Origin: Dehalococcoidia bacterium
Lineage (GTDB): Bacteria > Chloroflexota > Dehalococcoidia > Tepidiformales > Tepidiformaceae
Assembly: GCA_020847985.1 (NCBI GenBank)
Contig: JADLBC010000015.1
Coordinates: forward strand, 1 to 40,157
DNA length: 40,157 bases
Reading direction: 5' to 3'
The notes under the pieces are model-generated. The model saw only the letters and a program-made list of their open reading frames with translations. It made no database searches and had not been told where the DNA came from. Shown here piece after piece: positions 23,736 through 32,471 of this stretch. Numbering within the stretch: the first letter of the stretch is position 1; each line of letters starts with the position of its first letter. The position numbers and the translations under genes are program-made.

Positions 23736-24776
23736 ATGCCGGCCGCTATGGTGGGTGTCCCGGGGCTGCCCGTGGTCTGCGTGCGAGGCCCTTCCCGGTC
23801 GGGTAAGACCTCCGTTTGCGAACGCCTCATCCCGCTGCTCGCCGAGCGGCGCGTCCGGGCAGCGTGGGTAAAGCGGACACACCACGAGCTCGACCTCCCG
23901 CACAAGGCAAGCGCGCGCATCTGGACGGCCGGCCCGGTGGCGATGGCCGTGCGCACGAGCGACCGCGTGCAACTCACGCTCCCGCCCGCCGGGGGCGACG
24001 TGACCGGACTCCTCGCGACGTTGCCCCAGGACATCGACGTCGTGCTCCTTGAAACTCATAGCCCCGAACCGTTTCCCACGATCGTGGCCGCCGCCGCCGA
24101 GCCGATGGCGGGCGAGAACGTGATCGGCCGCTGGTCGATGGAAACGCTCGACGATGAAGTCGCCGGGCTGGGGGCCGCTGTCCTCGCGTCTCTCCCCGAG
24201 GACATGGGGCTCGCCCGGGCCCTGCGGGCCGCATCCGCGTTGCATGGGAGCCACGGATGCGCGGGCGTGGTGCTGGGCGCGCGCCTTGCGCTTACGGGCG
24301 TGGGCGCGCTCGGCATCGAATGGCCAGACACGAAGAAGCGGCTGCTCGTGACCGCGGAGACGGACCGTTGCGCGGTGGATGCGCTGCAGGCGGTCACGGG
24401 ATGTCGGCCGGGCAAGCGGACGCTTCGCCTGCTGGATTACGGCAAGCTCGCGGCGACATTCGTGGACACGTGGACCGATCGCGCGGTGCGCATCGCGGTG
24501 CGGGGTGAAGCGCGCGAACTGGCCGAGGCGAACGCGCCGCGGGCGGCCGAAGACCGGCACGAGCGGCAGCGGCGGGCATACCTGACGATGCCGCATTCGG
24601 AATTATTCACCAGGACGGTCGTTTCGGCGGCCGTTTCGCAATTTGACCTCCCGGGGCCACCGCGGCGCCGGGTGATGTGCGCGCAATGCCGGGAGGAAGT
24701 CTCGGACGGGCGCGAGGTAGTGACCGACGGGGGCACATTCTGCCGCCCCTGCGCAGTTGTGAGGGACAGCCAATGA
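23736..24776 (+). CDS. MobB-FmdE-zinc-ribbon fusion protein
   Basis: This 346-aa protein joins three parts. Residues 10-150 resemble MobB, the GTP-binding partner in molybdenum guanine-dinucleotide cofactor synthesis, with a P-loop GPSRSGKTS (18-26), VKRTHHELD and ETHSPEPFP. Residues about 158-255 resemble FmdE domains: LHGSHGCAG (169-177), ETDRCAVDALQAVTGC (208-223) and LLDYGKLAATF. Residues 315-339 form a ribbon with Cys315, Cys318, Cys336 and Cys339. FmdE domains accompany molybdenum/tungsten formylmethanofuran dehydrogenases and related enzymes; their role is poorly defined. The ATG has AGGAGG 5 nt upstream. The stop is 16 bp from the catalytic subunit gene, so a role in supplying or inserting its cofactor is inferred. 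Confidence 0.85.
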   Translation: MPAAMVGVPGLPVVCVRGPSRSGKTSVCERLIPLLAERRVRAAWVKRTHHELDLPHKASARIWTAGPVAMAVRTSDRVQLTLPPAGGDVTGLLATLPQDIDVVLLETHSPEPFPTIVAAAAEPMAGENVIGRWSMETLDDEVAGLGAAVLASLPEDMGLARALRAASALHGSHGCAGVVLGARLALTGVGALGIEWPDTKKRLLVTAETDRCAVDALQAVTGCRPGKRTLRLLDYGKLAATFVDTWTDRAVRIAVRGEARELAEANAPRAAEDRHERQRRAYLTMPHSELFTRTVVSAAVSQFDLPGPPRRRVMCAQCREEVSDGREVVTDGGTFCRPCAVVRDSQ

Positions 24777-24792
24777 CACCTGGAGACCGACC

Positions 24793-27700
24793 ATGAGCCT
24801 CAGCCGGCGCAATTTCCTGAAGCTGACCACGGGCGCCGCGGCTGGGGGCGGTGCCCTGTACCTGGAACGCCAGATGGCGTTCCTGCAATCGGCGCAGGGG
24901 GTGGATAACCCGCTGCTTACGTACCCGAACCGGGGCTGGGAGAAGGTCTATCGCGACCAGTACGCGTATGACAGCAGCTTCACGTTCGTGTGCGCGCCGA
25001 ACTGTACGCACAACTGCCGGCTCCGGGCGTTCGTGAAGAACGGCGTGGTGATGCGGACGGAGCAGAACTACGACCACCAGAAGATCAGCGACCTCGCCGG
25101 GAACAAGGCGACGATTTCGTGGAACCCGCGCGGCTGCAACAAGGGTGCGGCGCTCACGCGGCGCGTCTACGGACCGTACCGCCTGAAGGGCCCGATGCTG
25201 CGCGCCGGGTGGAAGAAGTGGGCGGACGATGGCTTCCCGCGGCTGACGACGGAGCTGCGGACGAAGTACAAGTTCGATTCCCGCGGCACCGACACGTTCG
25301 TGAAGATGAGCTGGGACGAGATCTCCGCGTACGCGGCGAAGGGCCTGGCGGCGATCGCGAAGACGTACTCGGGCGAAGCGGGCAAGAAGATCCTGCTCGA
25401 AGAAGGCTACCAGCCGGAGATGGTGGAAGAGGTCGGCGGGGCCGGCACGCGCACCTTCAAGCTCCGCGGCGGCATGGGCCTTCTGGGGGTGACGGGCAAG
25501 TACGGCATGTACCGCATGTCGAACACGATGGCGCTGCTCGATGTCTACACGCGCGGCGTGAAGCCCGAAGAAGCGAAGGGCGGCCGCAACTGGTCGAACT
25601 ACACCTGGCACGGTGACCAGGCGCCGGGCACGCCGTTCGTGACGGGCCTGCAGAACGCGGACTGCGACTTCAACGACATGCGCAACGCGAAGCTGCACAT
25701 CGGCGTCGGCAAGAACCTCGTCGAGAACAAGATGGCGGACGCGCACTTCTTCATCGAGATGATGGAGCGCGGCGGCAAGATCGTAACGATCACGCCGGAG
25801 TACAGCCCGCCGGCGACGAAGGCGGACTACTGGATCCCGTGCCGCCCGGGCCTGGGCGACCTGGCGATCTTCCTCGGCATCACCAAGCTGCTGATGGACC
25901 GCAACCTGTACGACGCGCCGTTCGTGAAGGCGTTCACCGACTTCCCGCTGCTGCTGCGCGCGGACACGCTGAAGCGCCTGAACCCGGTCGATGTCATCGC
26001 TGGCTACAAGCCGGCGCTGGCGAAGGACGGCCCGAGCTACACGATCCAGGGGCTCACGGACGAGCAGTACGCGAAGCTCCAGGACTACGTCGTCTACGAC
26101 GCGAAGACGAAGTCGATGAAGGCGATCACCCGCGACATGGTGGGTGAGCGGCTGGCGGCGACGGGGATCGACCCGGACCTTGAGTACACGGGCACGGTGA
26201 CGACGCTCGACGGCAAGCAGGTCCAGGTGCTGACCATCTGGCAGGCGTACCGGACGCACCTGAAGGACTACGACCTCGACTCGGTGTCCGAAATCAGCGG
26301 CGCGCCCAAGGAGATGATCGAGCGGCTGACGAACGACATCGCGACGATCAAGCCGGTCGCGATCCACGTCGGCGAGGGCATCAACCACTGGTTCCACGCG
26401 ACGCTGCACAACCGTGCGACGCACCTGCCGCTGATGCTGACGGGGAACATGGGTCTCCCCGGCGCGGGCTGCTACAGCTGGGCGGGCAACTACAAGGCGG
26501 CGCTCTTCCAGGGGAGCCCGGCGACGGGCCCCGGCTTCAAGGGCTGGATCGCCGAAGACCCGTTCGAGATGAACCTCGACCCGACGGCGGACGGCAAGAC
26601 CATCCACGCGCACGCGTACACAAAGGACGAGGAGCCGGCCTACTGGGACCACGGCGACCGCGCGCTGATCGTGGATACGCCGGCGAACGGGCGGAAGAAC
26701 TTCACGGGCAAATCGCACATGCCGACGCCGACGAAGGTGCTGTGGACGGTCAACGTCAACATCATCAACAACGCGAAGTGGATGTACGGCGTGCTGTTCA
26801 ATGTGCTGCCGAAGATCGACATGATCTGTACGCAGGACATCGAAATGACGTTGACCTGCGAGTATTCCGACTTCATCTACCCGGCGAATTCGTGGCTCGA
26901 AACAGTGCAGCCGGAAGTGACGGCGAGTTGCCAGAACCCGTTCCTGCAGCTGTGGCAGGGCGGTGTGAAGCCGATCTTCGACACGAAGGACGACATCGCG
27001 ATCATGGCTGGCGTCGCCAAGGCGCTCGGCGACCTGACCGGCGACAAGCGCTTCACGGACTACTGGAAGTTCGCGCTCGAGGGGCGGGCGGACATCTACA
27101 TCCAGCGGCTGCTGGACTCCTCGGCGACGACGCGCGGCTACACGGTGAAGGACATCATGGCGGGCAAGTACGGCGAACCGGGGGCGGCGCTGATGAACTT
27201 CCGCACGTACCCGCGCATCCCGTACTGGGAGCAGATCCACGACAACATGCCGTTCCACACGGATACGGGGCGCATGAATTCGTACTGCGACATCCCGGAA
27301 GCGATCGACTACGGCGAGAACTTCATCGTGCACCGCGAGGGGCCGGAAGCGACGCCGTACCTGCCGAACGTCATTGTTTCGACGAACCCGCTCATCCGGC
27401 CGAACGACTACGGCATCCCGGAGAGCGACATGGATCCGGAGCGGCGAACGGTCCGGAACATCAAGAAGAGCTGGGCGGACGTGAAGAAGACGAAGAACCA
27501 GCTCTGGGAGCAGGGCTACAAGTTCTACTTCATCACGCCGAAGACGCGCCACGCGGTGCACTCGAGCTGGTATTTGACGGACTGGCTGACCACCTGGAAC
27601 AGCGGTTTCGCGGATACATACCGGACGGACAAGCGCCAGGCGAGCGTGACGGACCACCAGCTGAACATGAACCCGGAGGACGCGAAGGAACTCGGGCTCG

Positions 27701-28245
27701 TGGAAGGCGACTACGTGTGGGTGGATGCGAACCCGGCGGACCGGCCGTACATCGGCTGGAAGGCGGACGATCCGCACTACAAGGTGGCGCGGCTGATGCT
27801 GCGTGTGAAGTTCAATCCTTCGTACCCGCGCGGCGCCGTGATGACCAAGCACGGCGGCTTCGGGGCGACGGAGAAGACGGTGAAAGCCCACACGACGCGG
27901 CCCGACGGGCGGGCGGTTTCGGAAGACACGGGCTACCAGTCGAACTTCCGCTTCGGTTCGCACCAGAGCGTGACGAAGGACTGGGCGATGCCGATGCACC
28001 AGACGGACACGCTCTTCCACAAGGCGAAGGTGGCGCAGGCGTTCATCTTCGGCGGGGAGGCGGACAATCACGCGATCAACACGGTGCCGAAAGAGACGCT
28101 GGTGAAGATAACGAAGGCCGAGTCGGGCGGGCTCAACGGCCAGGGCGCGTGGGAACCGGGGACGCACGGCACTTCGCCGGCCAGCGAGAACGACCTGATG
28201 AAGGCGTACATCGCGGGCAAGCTCAACACCATCCGGAGGGCCTGA
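24793..28245 (+). CDS. type II DMSO-reductase-family molybdopterin oxidoreductase, catalytic subunit (Nxr/Nar-like)
   Basis: This 1150-aa catalytic subunit starts with a twin-arginine signal (SRRNFLKL, 4-11), so the enzyme is exported folded. The FS0 cluster ligands appear to be Cys67, Cys71, Cys75 and Cys114 (CAPNCTHNC and RGC), so the first ligand is Cys where NarG has His. Asp275 in TWHGDQ matches the molybdenum-ligating Asp of the type II family (NarG, ethylbenzene dehydrogenase, nitrite oxidoreductase). Downstream ADAHFFIEMMERGGKIVTIT aligns well with NarG. Length and wording recall the periplasm-facing nitrite oxidoreductase/nitrate reductase clade of about 1150 aa, but the reaction cannot be assigned; nitrate, nitrite, chlorate, selenate or hydrocarbon substrates are all used in this family. 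GGAG lies 7 nt before the start. It is operonic with beta, chaperone and gamma genes. Confidence 0.93.
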   Translation: MSLSRRNFLKLTTGAAAGGGALYLERQMAFLQSAQGVDNPLLTYPNRGWEKVYRDQYAYDSSFTFVCAPNCTHNCRLRAFVKNGVVMRTEQNYDHQKISDLAGNKATISWNPRGCNKGAALTRRVYGPYRLKGPMLRAGWKKWADDGFPRLTTELRTKYKFDSRGTDTFVKMSWDEISAYAAKGLAAIAKTYSGEAGKKILLEEGYQPEMVEEVGGAGTRTFKLRGGMGLLGVTGKYGMYRMSNTMALLDVYTRGVKPEEAKGGRNWSNYTWHGDQAPGTPFVTGLQNADCDFNDMRNAKLHIGVGKNLVENKMADAHFFIEMMERGGKIVTITPEYSPPATKADYWIPCRPGLGDLAIFLGITKLLMDRNLYDAPFVKAFTDFPLLLRADTLKRLNPVDVIAGYKPALAKDGPSYTIQGLTDEQYAKLQDYVVYDAKTKSMKAITRDMVGERLAATGIDPDLEYTGTVTTLDGKQVQVLTIWQAYRTHLKDYDLDSVSEISGAPKEMIERLTNDIATIKPVAIHVGEGINHWFHATLHNRATHLPLMLTGNMGLPGAGCYSWAGNYKAALFQGSPATGPGFKGWIAEDPFEMNLDPTADGKTIHAHAYTKDEEPAYWDHGDRALIVDTPANGRKNFTGKSHMPTPTKVLWTVNVNIINNAKWMYGVLFNVLPKIDMICTQDIEMTLTCEYSDFIYPANSWLETVQPEVTASCQNPFLQLWQGGVKPIFDTKDDIAIMAGVAKALGDLTGDKRFTDYWKFALEGRADIYIQRLLDSSATTRGYTVKDIMAGKYGEPGAALMNFRTYPRIPYWEQIHDNMPFHTDTGRMNSYCDIPEAIDYGENFIVHREGPEATPYLPNVIVSTNPLIRPNDYGIPESDMDPERRTVRNIKKSWADVKKTKNQLWEQGYKFYFITPKTRHAVHSSWYLTDWLTTWNSGFADTYRTDKRQASVTDHQLNMNPEDAKELGLVEGDYVWVDANPADRPYIGWKADDPHYKVARLMLRVKFNPSYPRGAVMTKHGGFGATEKTVKAHTTRPDGRAVSEDTGYQSNFRFGSHQSVTKDWAMPMHQTDTLFHKAKVAQAFIFGGEADNHAINTVPKETLVKITKAESGGLNGQGAWEPGTHGTSPASENDLMKAYIAGKLNTIRRA

Positions 28246-28246
28246 C

Positions 28247-28516
28247 ATGGTCGACAAGGAGCACGAGGCCGACGACCCGTATGAGTTCGTGGCGGTGCGC
28301 TTCCCGGTGGAAGAGGGCGTCGACCAGGACGAGCGGATGGCGCGTGTGTTTATCGAGGAGTATGCGCTGCTGGGGGTGCCCCGGCACCGCATCCTCCAGC
28401 TGTTTCGCTCTCAGCAGTTCGCCAGCACGAACGCGATCTACGTGAACCGCGGGCAGGCCTTCGTCGAGGCGATCATCGAGGACATCTACGGTCCGCAGGC
28501 GCAGGAGGTGGCGTGA
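28247..28516 (+). CDS. 89-aa protein of unknown function between the alpha and beta subunits
   Basis: I do not recognise this protein. It is acidic at the N-terminus, has no cysteine, signal peptide or membrane helix, and appears helical, with segments such as RMARVFIEEYALLGVPRHRI (31-50) and GQAFVEAIIEDIYG near the end. GGAGGG (28235-28240) lies 6 nt before the ATG, and the gene starts just after the alpha stop. Its stop overlaps the beta start (TGATG), so it is clearly translated as part of the operon. Characterised NarGHJI and ethylbenzene dehydrogenase operons have nothing between alpha and beta. It may be an assembly factor or a small extra subunit; both are guesses. Confidence 0.85.
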   Translation: MVDKEHEADDPYEFVAVRFPVEEGVDQDERMARVFIEEYALLGVPRHRILQLFRSQQFASTNAIYVNRGQAFVEAIIEDIYGPQAQEVA

Positions 28517-29760
28517 TGGCGAAAGTCCGCAACTGGCAACTCGGCCGCGAGATGGACTACCGCTACGAGAATGGCAAGGCGAAGCGGCAGTTCGCGGCGG
28601 TGTTCAACATCAACCGCTGTATCGCCTGCCAGACGTGCACGATGGCGTGCAAGTCGACCTGGACGTTTTCACCCGGGCAAGAGCTGATGTGGTGGAACAA
28701 CGTCGAGACGAAGCCGTACGGCGGCTATCCGCAGAACTGGGACCTGAAGATCCTGGACCTGCAGGAGAAGGCGAACCCGGGCGGGCAGGTCTGGAACGCG
28801 ACGAAGAAGGACACGAAGACGGCGCCTTATGGCACGTTCGAAGGGAAGACCATCTTCGAGACGGCGAACCAGACGGACCAGATGGCGACGGGCTACATCC
28901 CGCCGGAGGCGGACTGGAAGTCCCCGAACATCTACGAGGACACGGCGACGAGGTTCGTGAAGGAGGGCGTGAGCCTCCCGGAGCACTCGGGCTGGTTCTT
29001 CTATCTGCAGCGCATCTGCAATCACTGCACCTACCCGGCCTGCCTGGCGGCGTGCCCGCGCAACGCGGTGTACAAGCGCGAGGAAGATGGCATCGTGCTC
29101 ATCGACCAGGGGCGCTGCCGGGGCTACCGCAAGTGCGTCGAGGCGTGCCCGTACAAGAAGTCGATGTACCGGCCGAGCACGCGCACGAGCGAGAAGTGCA
29201 TCGGCTGCTATCCGCGTGTCGAAGGCACGGACCCGCTGACCGAAGGGCTGCCGATGGAGACGCGCTGCATGACGGCGTGCATCGGCAAGATCCGCCTGCA
29301 GGGGTTGGTGCAGGTGGGCGATGACGGCCTCTGGATCGAGGATCGGCAGAACCCGCTGTACTACCTGGTGCAGGTGGCGAAGGTGGCGTTGCCGCTCTAT
29401 CCGCAGTTCGGCACGCAGCCGAATGTGTACTACATCCCGCCCCGGTGGGTGCCGCGCGATTACCTGCGGCAGATGTTCGGGCCGGGGGTGGACGATGCCA
29501 TCGCGGCGTACGAAAACCCCTCGCGGGAGACGCTCGCGGTGCTGCAGCTGTTCCGCGCGACGCAGTCGATCATCTTCAGCTACAAGGTCCAGCAGGGTCC
29601 GAAGACGGGCGAGCTGAAGATCGGCGGGCAGACGCGGGAGATCTTCGACGACGTGGCGATCGGGTACGACAGCAAGGGTCGCGAGATCGTGCGTGTGGCG
29701 GTGCACGAGCCCGTCATCGAACGGCAGGGGGCACTCGCCTTCGCCATGAATACGATTTGA
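28516..29760 (+). CDS. iron-sulfur beta subunit of the molybdoenzyme (NarH/NxrB-like)
   Basis: This 414-aa electron-transfer subunit has four cysteine groups in NarH order: Cys35/38/41/45, Cys168/171/176/180, Cys201/207/211 with Tyr204 at the non-cysteine position, and Cys228/231/251/255. The third group matches the [3Fe-4S] cluster that NarH marks with Trp, and the rest should be [4Fe-4S]. CRGYRKCVEACPYKK and EKCIGCYPR are close to NarH. There is no signal peptide, so export would be by association with the Tat-bearing alpha subunit, as in related complexes. The ATG at 28516 has AGGAGG 7 nt upstream and is preferred over the GTG at 28513. It would pass electrons between the molybdenum site and the haem gamma subunit. 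Confidence 0.95.
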   Translation: MAKVRNWQLGREMDYRYENGKAKRQFAAVFNINRCIACQTCTMACKSTWTFSPGQELMWWNNVETKPYGGYPQNWDLKILDLQEKANPGGQVWNATKKDTKTAPYGTFEGKTIFETANQTDQMATGYIPPEADWKSPNIYEDTATRFVKEGVSLPEHSGWFFYLQRICNHCTYPACLAACPRNAVYKREEDGIVLIDQGRCRGYRKCVEACPYKKSMYRPSTRTSEKCIGCYPRVEGTDPLTEGLPMETRCMTACIGKIRLQGLVQVGDDGLWIEDRQNPLYYLVQVAKVALPLYPQFGTQPNVYYIPPRWVPRDYLRQMFGPGVDDAIAAYENPSRETLAVLQLFRATQSIIFSYKVQQGPKTGELKIGGQTREIFDDVAIGYDSKGREIVRVAVHEPVIERQGALAFAMNTI

Positions 29761-29767
29761 GGGTGCG

Positions 29768-30535
29768 ATGAGCCCAATTGCGGACCGCAGCTCAAGCAAA
29801 CCATCGCCCGAGATGCTCGTGCGGCGGGCGTTCAACTATTCGCTGCTCGCGGCGGCGCTGGACGACCCGGACACAGACGGCATCGCCGCGCTCCACGACC
29901 TTGTCGAAACGGGCGGTGAGCTGGCCGCGGGGACGTGCCTGGCGGGCCTCGCGGCGATGGCCGCGACGACCGAGAGCGAGGCGCTCCTGGGCGAGTTCAC
30001 GCTGCTCTTCAGCCTGAGTAGTTCGCCAGACTGCCCAACCTTCGAGAGTGCGTTCGCGTGCTCACAGCCGGCGGAACAGACCTCGCTGATGGCGGACGTG
30101 GCGGGCTTTTACCGCGCGTTCGGCGTCGACCCGGCGGGGCAGGGGCTCCGCCCGGACGACATCCGCGTGGAGCTGGAGTTCATGGCATTCCTCTGCCGGA
30201 AGCAGCTGTACGCCGTGGAGCACCTGGGGGCGCCGCGAGTGGCGCAGGTGAACCGGGCGATGCGGATGTTCATCGGCGAGCACCTGGGCCGCTGGGCTCC
30301 GGGCCTCGGCCGCAGCATCACCGCGAACGCCAACGGCAGCGCCTTCTACACGGCGGTGGGCATGGGCCTGACGCTGTGGCTGGAAGAGGAGTGCCAGCGG
30401 CTGAAGGTGACACCGACAAACCGGTATGACGCCCCGGCCATGCCGATGGACCGTCCCCAGCCCGAGCCCGAGGACCTGGCCACGGCCGACCTCGAGGCGC
30501 CGATCATCAGCCTGGACGACATCGAGGTCATCTGA
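29768..30535 (+). CDS. TorD/NarJ-type molybdoenzyme chaperone
   Basis: This 255-aa, mostly helical cytoplasmic protein resembles TorD/DmsD/NarJ redox-enzyme maturation proteins, which bind the Tat signal of the catalytic subunit and hold it until cofactor insertion. The typical pattern is LLGEFTLLFSL, then PTFESAF, MADVAGFYRAFGV (about 107-119), and RPDDIRVELEFMAFLCRKQ (about 127-145). A C-terminal Pro/Asp-rich tail of about 40 residues (from about 213) is extra. It starts 7 bp after the beta stop, and the gamma gene follows after 1 bp. The Tat signal on the alpha subunit is its expected client. Confidence 0.88.
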   Translation: MSPIADRSSSKPSPEMLVRRAFNYSLLAAALDDPDTDGIAALHDLVETGGELAAGTCLAGLAAMAATTESEALLGEFTLLFSLSSSPDCPTFESAFACSQPAEQTSLMADVAGFYRAFGVDPAGQGLRPDDIRVELEFMAFLCRKQLYAVEHLGAPRVAQVNRAMRMFIGEHLGRWAPGLGRSITANANGSAFYTAVGMGLTLWLEEECQRLKVTPTNRYDAPAMPMDRPQPEPEDLATADLEAPIISLDDIEVI

Positions 30536-30536
30536 C

Positions 30537-31532
30537 GTGTTCACGACCAACTTTGCTCCACGGTTCCGGTCCGCGCGGTTGCGGACCCTGGGGCTGGTCG
30601 CGGCCATCCTGGTCGCGGCGGGTGCCCTGCAGCTCTTCGATGCGAACCCGGCGGCTTCGCAGACGCTCCGCCTGACGGCGTATGCGGCTTCGAGCGACCC
30701 GGGCACCGACCCGAACCACAAGGCGTGGAACGACGCGGTGCCGGTGCAGGTGCCGTTGACGGCGCAGCTCGGCGCGTATTCCGCCGGCGGCGGCAGCATC
30801 CCGACGGTGAACGCGAAGGCGCTGCACGTCGATAACCGGCTGCTCATCCGGGTCGAGTGGGCAGACAAGACCCAGGACGAATCCACGACGCGCGTTCAGG
30901 ACTTCGCGGACGCTGTCGCGGTCGAGTTCCCCTCGCGGGCGGCGACGTCGGTGCCGGCCATCTGCATGGGGCAAGCGGACGCCGGGGTGAACATCTGGCA
31001 CTGGCGAGCGGACTCCCAGAAGGGGTTCCAGGAGCCGGCCCAGGTCTATGCGGGGTCGCAGGTCGATATGTACCCATCGCGCGACACGCTGTTCTTCACG
31101 GCGCGCGCAGCTGGCAATCCCTACGCCAATCCGGAAGCCGGCCCGGTGCAGACGCTCGTTTCGCAGACGTTCGGCACGCTCACGGCCGCGACGGTGCAGG
31201 ACGTGAAGGGCAACGGCGTCTACAGCAACGGCAACTGGGCGGTGGTGTTCGAACGCGCCTACACCGGCGCGGATGGCAACCAGGCGGCGTTCGCCGATGG
31301 CGCGAAGACGGACATGGCGTTCGCGGTCTGGAACGGGAGCGAAGGCGACCGGAACGGCCGGAAGTCGGTTTCGCAGTTCGTGCAGCTTTCGATCATGGGC
31401 GGGGACGCCCCGGGCGCGGGCGGCACGAACAAGCTGACGGTGTTCCTGGCTATCGGCCTGCTCATCGGCCTCAGCGGGCTTGGCGTCGCGCTGGCGACGG
31501 GTGGCTCGCGGGTGGCGGAGCGGAATCGATGA
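30537..31532 (+). CDS. haem-binding gamma subunit, ethylbenzene-dehydrogenase/NxrC type
   Basis: This 331-aa exported protein has a signal peptide (about 1-41, ending near PAAS), a beta-sandwich haem-b domain (about 45-290) and a C-terminal membrane helix (about 300-321). ICMGQADAGVNIWHWRAD (142-159) and DMAFAVWNGSEGDRNGRKSVS (259-279) match the EB_dh/DMSO-dehydrogenase gamma family, in which a Met and a Lys ligate the haem; Met144 and Lys276 are the candidates here. The membrane anchor is an addition compared with the soluble ethylbenzene dehydrogenase gamma subunit and would tether the complex to the outer face of the membrane. The GTG at 30537 follows the chaperone stop closely. Confidence 0.88.
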   Translation: MFTTNFAPRFRSARLRTLGLVAAILVAAGALQLFDANPAASQTLRLTAYAASSDPGTDPNHKAWNDAVPVQVPLTAQLGAYSAGGGSIPTVNAKALHVDNRLLIRVEWADKTQDESTTRVQDFADAVAVEFPSRAATSVPAICMGQADAGVNIWHWRADSQKGFQEPAQVYAGSQVDMYPSRDTLFFTARAAGNPYANPEAGPVQTLVSQTFGTLTAATVQDVKGNGVYSNGNWAVVFERAYTGADGNQAAFADGAKTDMAFAVWNGSEGDRNGRKSVSQFVQLSIMGGDAPGAGGTNKLTVFLAIGLLIGLSGLGVALATGGSRVAERNR

Positions 31533-32449
31533 CCGCGCTGCCGCGGCCAGCCAGCAGCGGGGTGAGCCGGGGAATCGTCGGCCCGCTGACGGCCGGGCTG
31601 GCCGCGGCGGCGTTGACGGAGCTGCTCATCCTGCGGACGTTCACGCGGACGGCGGTGCACATCCCGGCGCTGGAGGCGCTGGCCGGTCCGTATGAGGTCA
31701 TCAGCGAGGTCGGGCGGTTCGCGTATTTCGTGACGGTGGTGCTGCTGCTGGCCGCGCTGCCGGTGCTGGCGCTGACGCTCGCCCGGGGCGACGCACGGCT
31801 GCGGGCGGGGAGTGTTGCGATCGCGGTGTTCCTGGGCGGCGCGGCGATCGCACGGTTGAACGGCAGCGAACTGCTCTCGGCGGCGGCGATCCTTGGCGCG
31901 ACCGCGCTGCTGGCGGGCGTGGCGGCGAGTGGCCTGCGCAGGCGGGCGGCGCTCCCCTGGACCGTTTTCGGGGCGGCGACGATCGCGGCCGGCGCGAACA
32001 TCCTGCTCCAGCAGCCGGGGATGCCCGGCCGCGGCGACGCGGATGCGGTACGCGGGTTCCTGACGGCGGCGGAGTACCTCGGACTGGCCTTCGCGATGAT
32101 GACGCCCCTGTTCGCGGGCGGCCTGCCGGGCACGAAGCTGCAGGCAGTCGCGATTGTGGCGGGAGCGATGGCGTTCGCCGGTATGCTGGCGGCGCCGACG
32201 GTGCGCATCCTGCTGCTCTGGAACCAGGGCTTCTCGGGGTCGTTGCCGGCGGCGGTGTACGGTGTCGCGGCGGCGGGCATCACGGCGGCGCTGCTCGCGC
32301 TGTGGGTGCGAGGGCGGCGGGCCGAGTGCATCGGGCTGCTGCTGGTCGCCGCGGGCGGCATGGGCCTGCAATCGACGTATCAATCGGCCCTGGTGGTCGC
32401 GGGCCTGGCGCTGGTGGCATCGGTCCGCCCTTCGCCGGGCGTGGACTAG
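31529..32449 (+). CDS. polytopic membrane protein of unknown function, last gene of the molybdoenzyme operon
   Basis: This 306-aa protein has about eight to nine hydrophobic segments and overlaps the gamma gene by 4 bp (ATGA), so it belongs to the same transcript. By position it could be a membrane partner like NarI, but the sequence has a single histidine (His44) and so cannot hold bis-histidine haems. No quinone-site or haem motif is recognisable. A structural anchor, an electron-path partner using another cofactor, or a transporter are all possible. I do not recognise its family. Confidence 0.85.
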   Translation: MTALPRPASSGVSRGIVGPLTAGLAAAALTELLILRTFTRTAVHIPALEALAGPYEVISEVGRFAYFVTVVLLLAALPVLALTLARGDARLRAGSVAIAVFLGGAAIARLNGSELLSAAAILGATALLAGVAASGLRRRAALPWTVFGAATIAAGANILLQQPGMPGRGDADAVRGFLTAAEYLGLAFAMMTPLFAGGLPGTKLQAVAIVAGAMAFAGMLAAPTVRILLLWNQGFSGSLPAAVYGVAAAGITAALLALWVRGRRAECIGLLLVAAGGMGLQSTYQSALVVAGLALVASVRPSPGVD

Positions 32450-32471
32450 GAGCGGACTGGGGGCCGGCCGG

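Noticed and set aside
24607..28392. 1261-codon open frame on the minus strand opposite the molybdoenzyme alpha gene
   Set aside because: It is antisense to a gene with clear motifs. The translation is arginine/valine-rich low-complexity, as expected when GC-rich third positions remove stop codons from the opposite strand.
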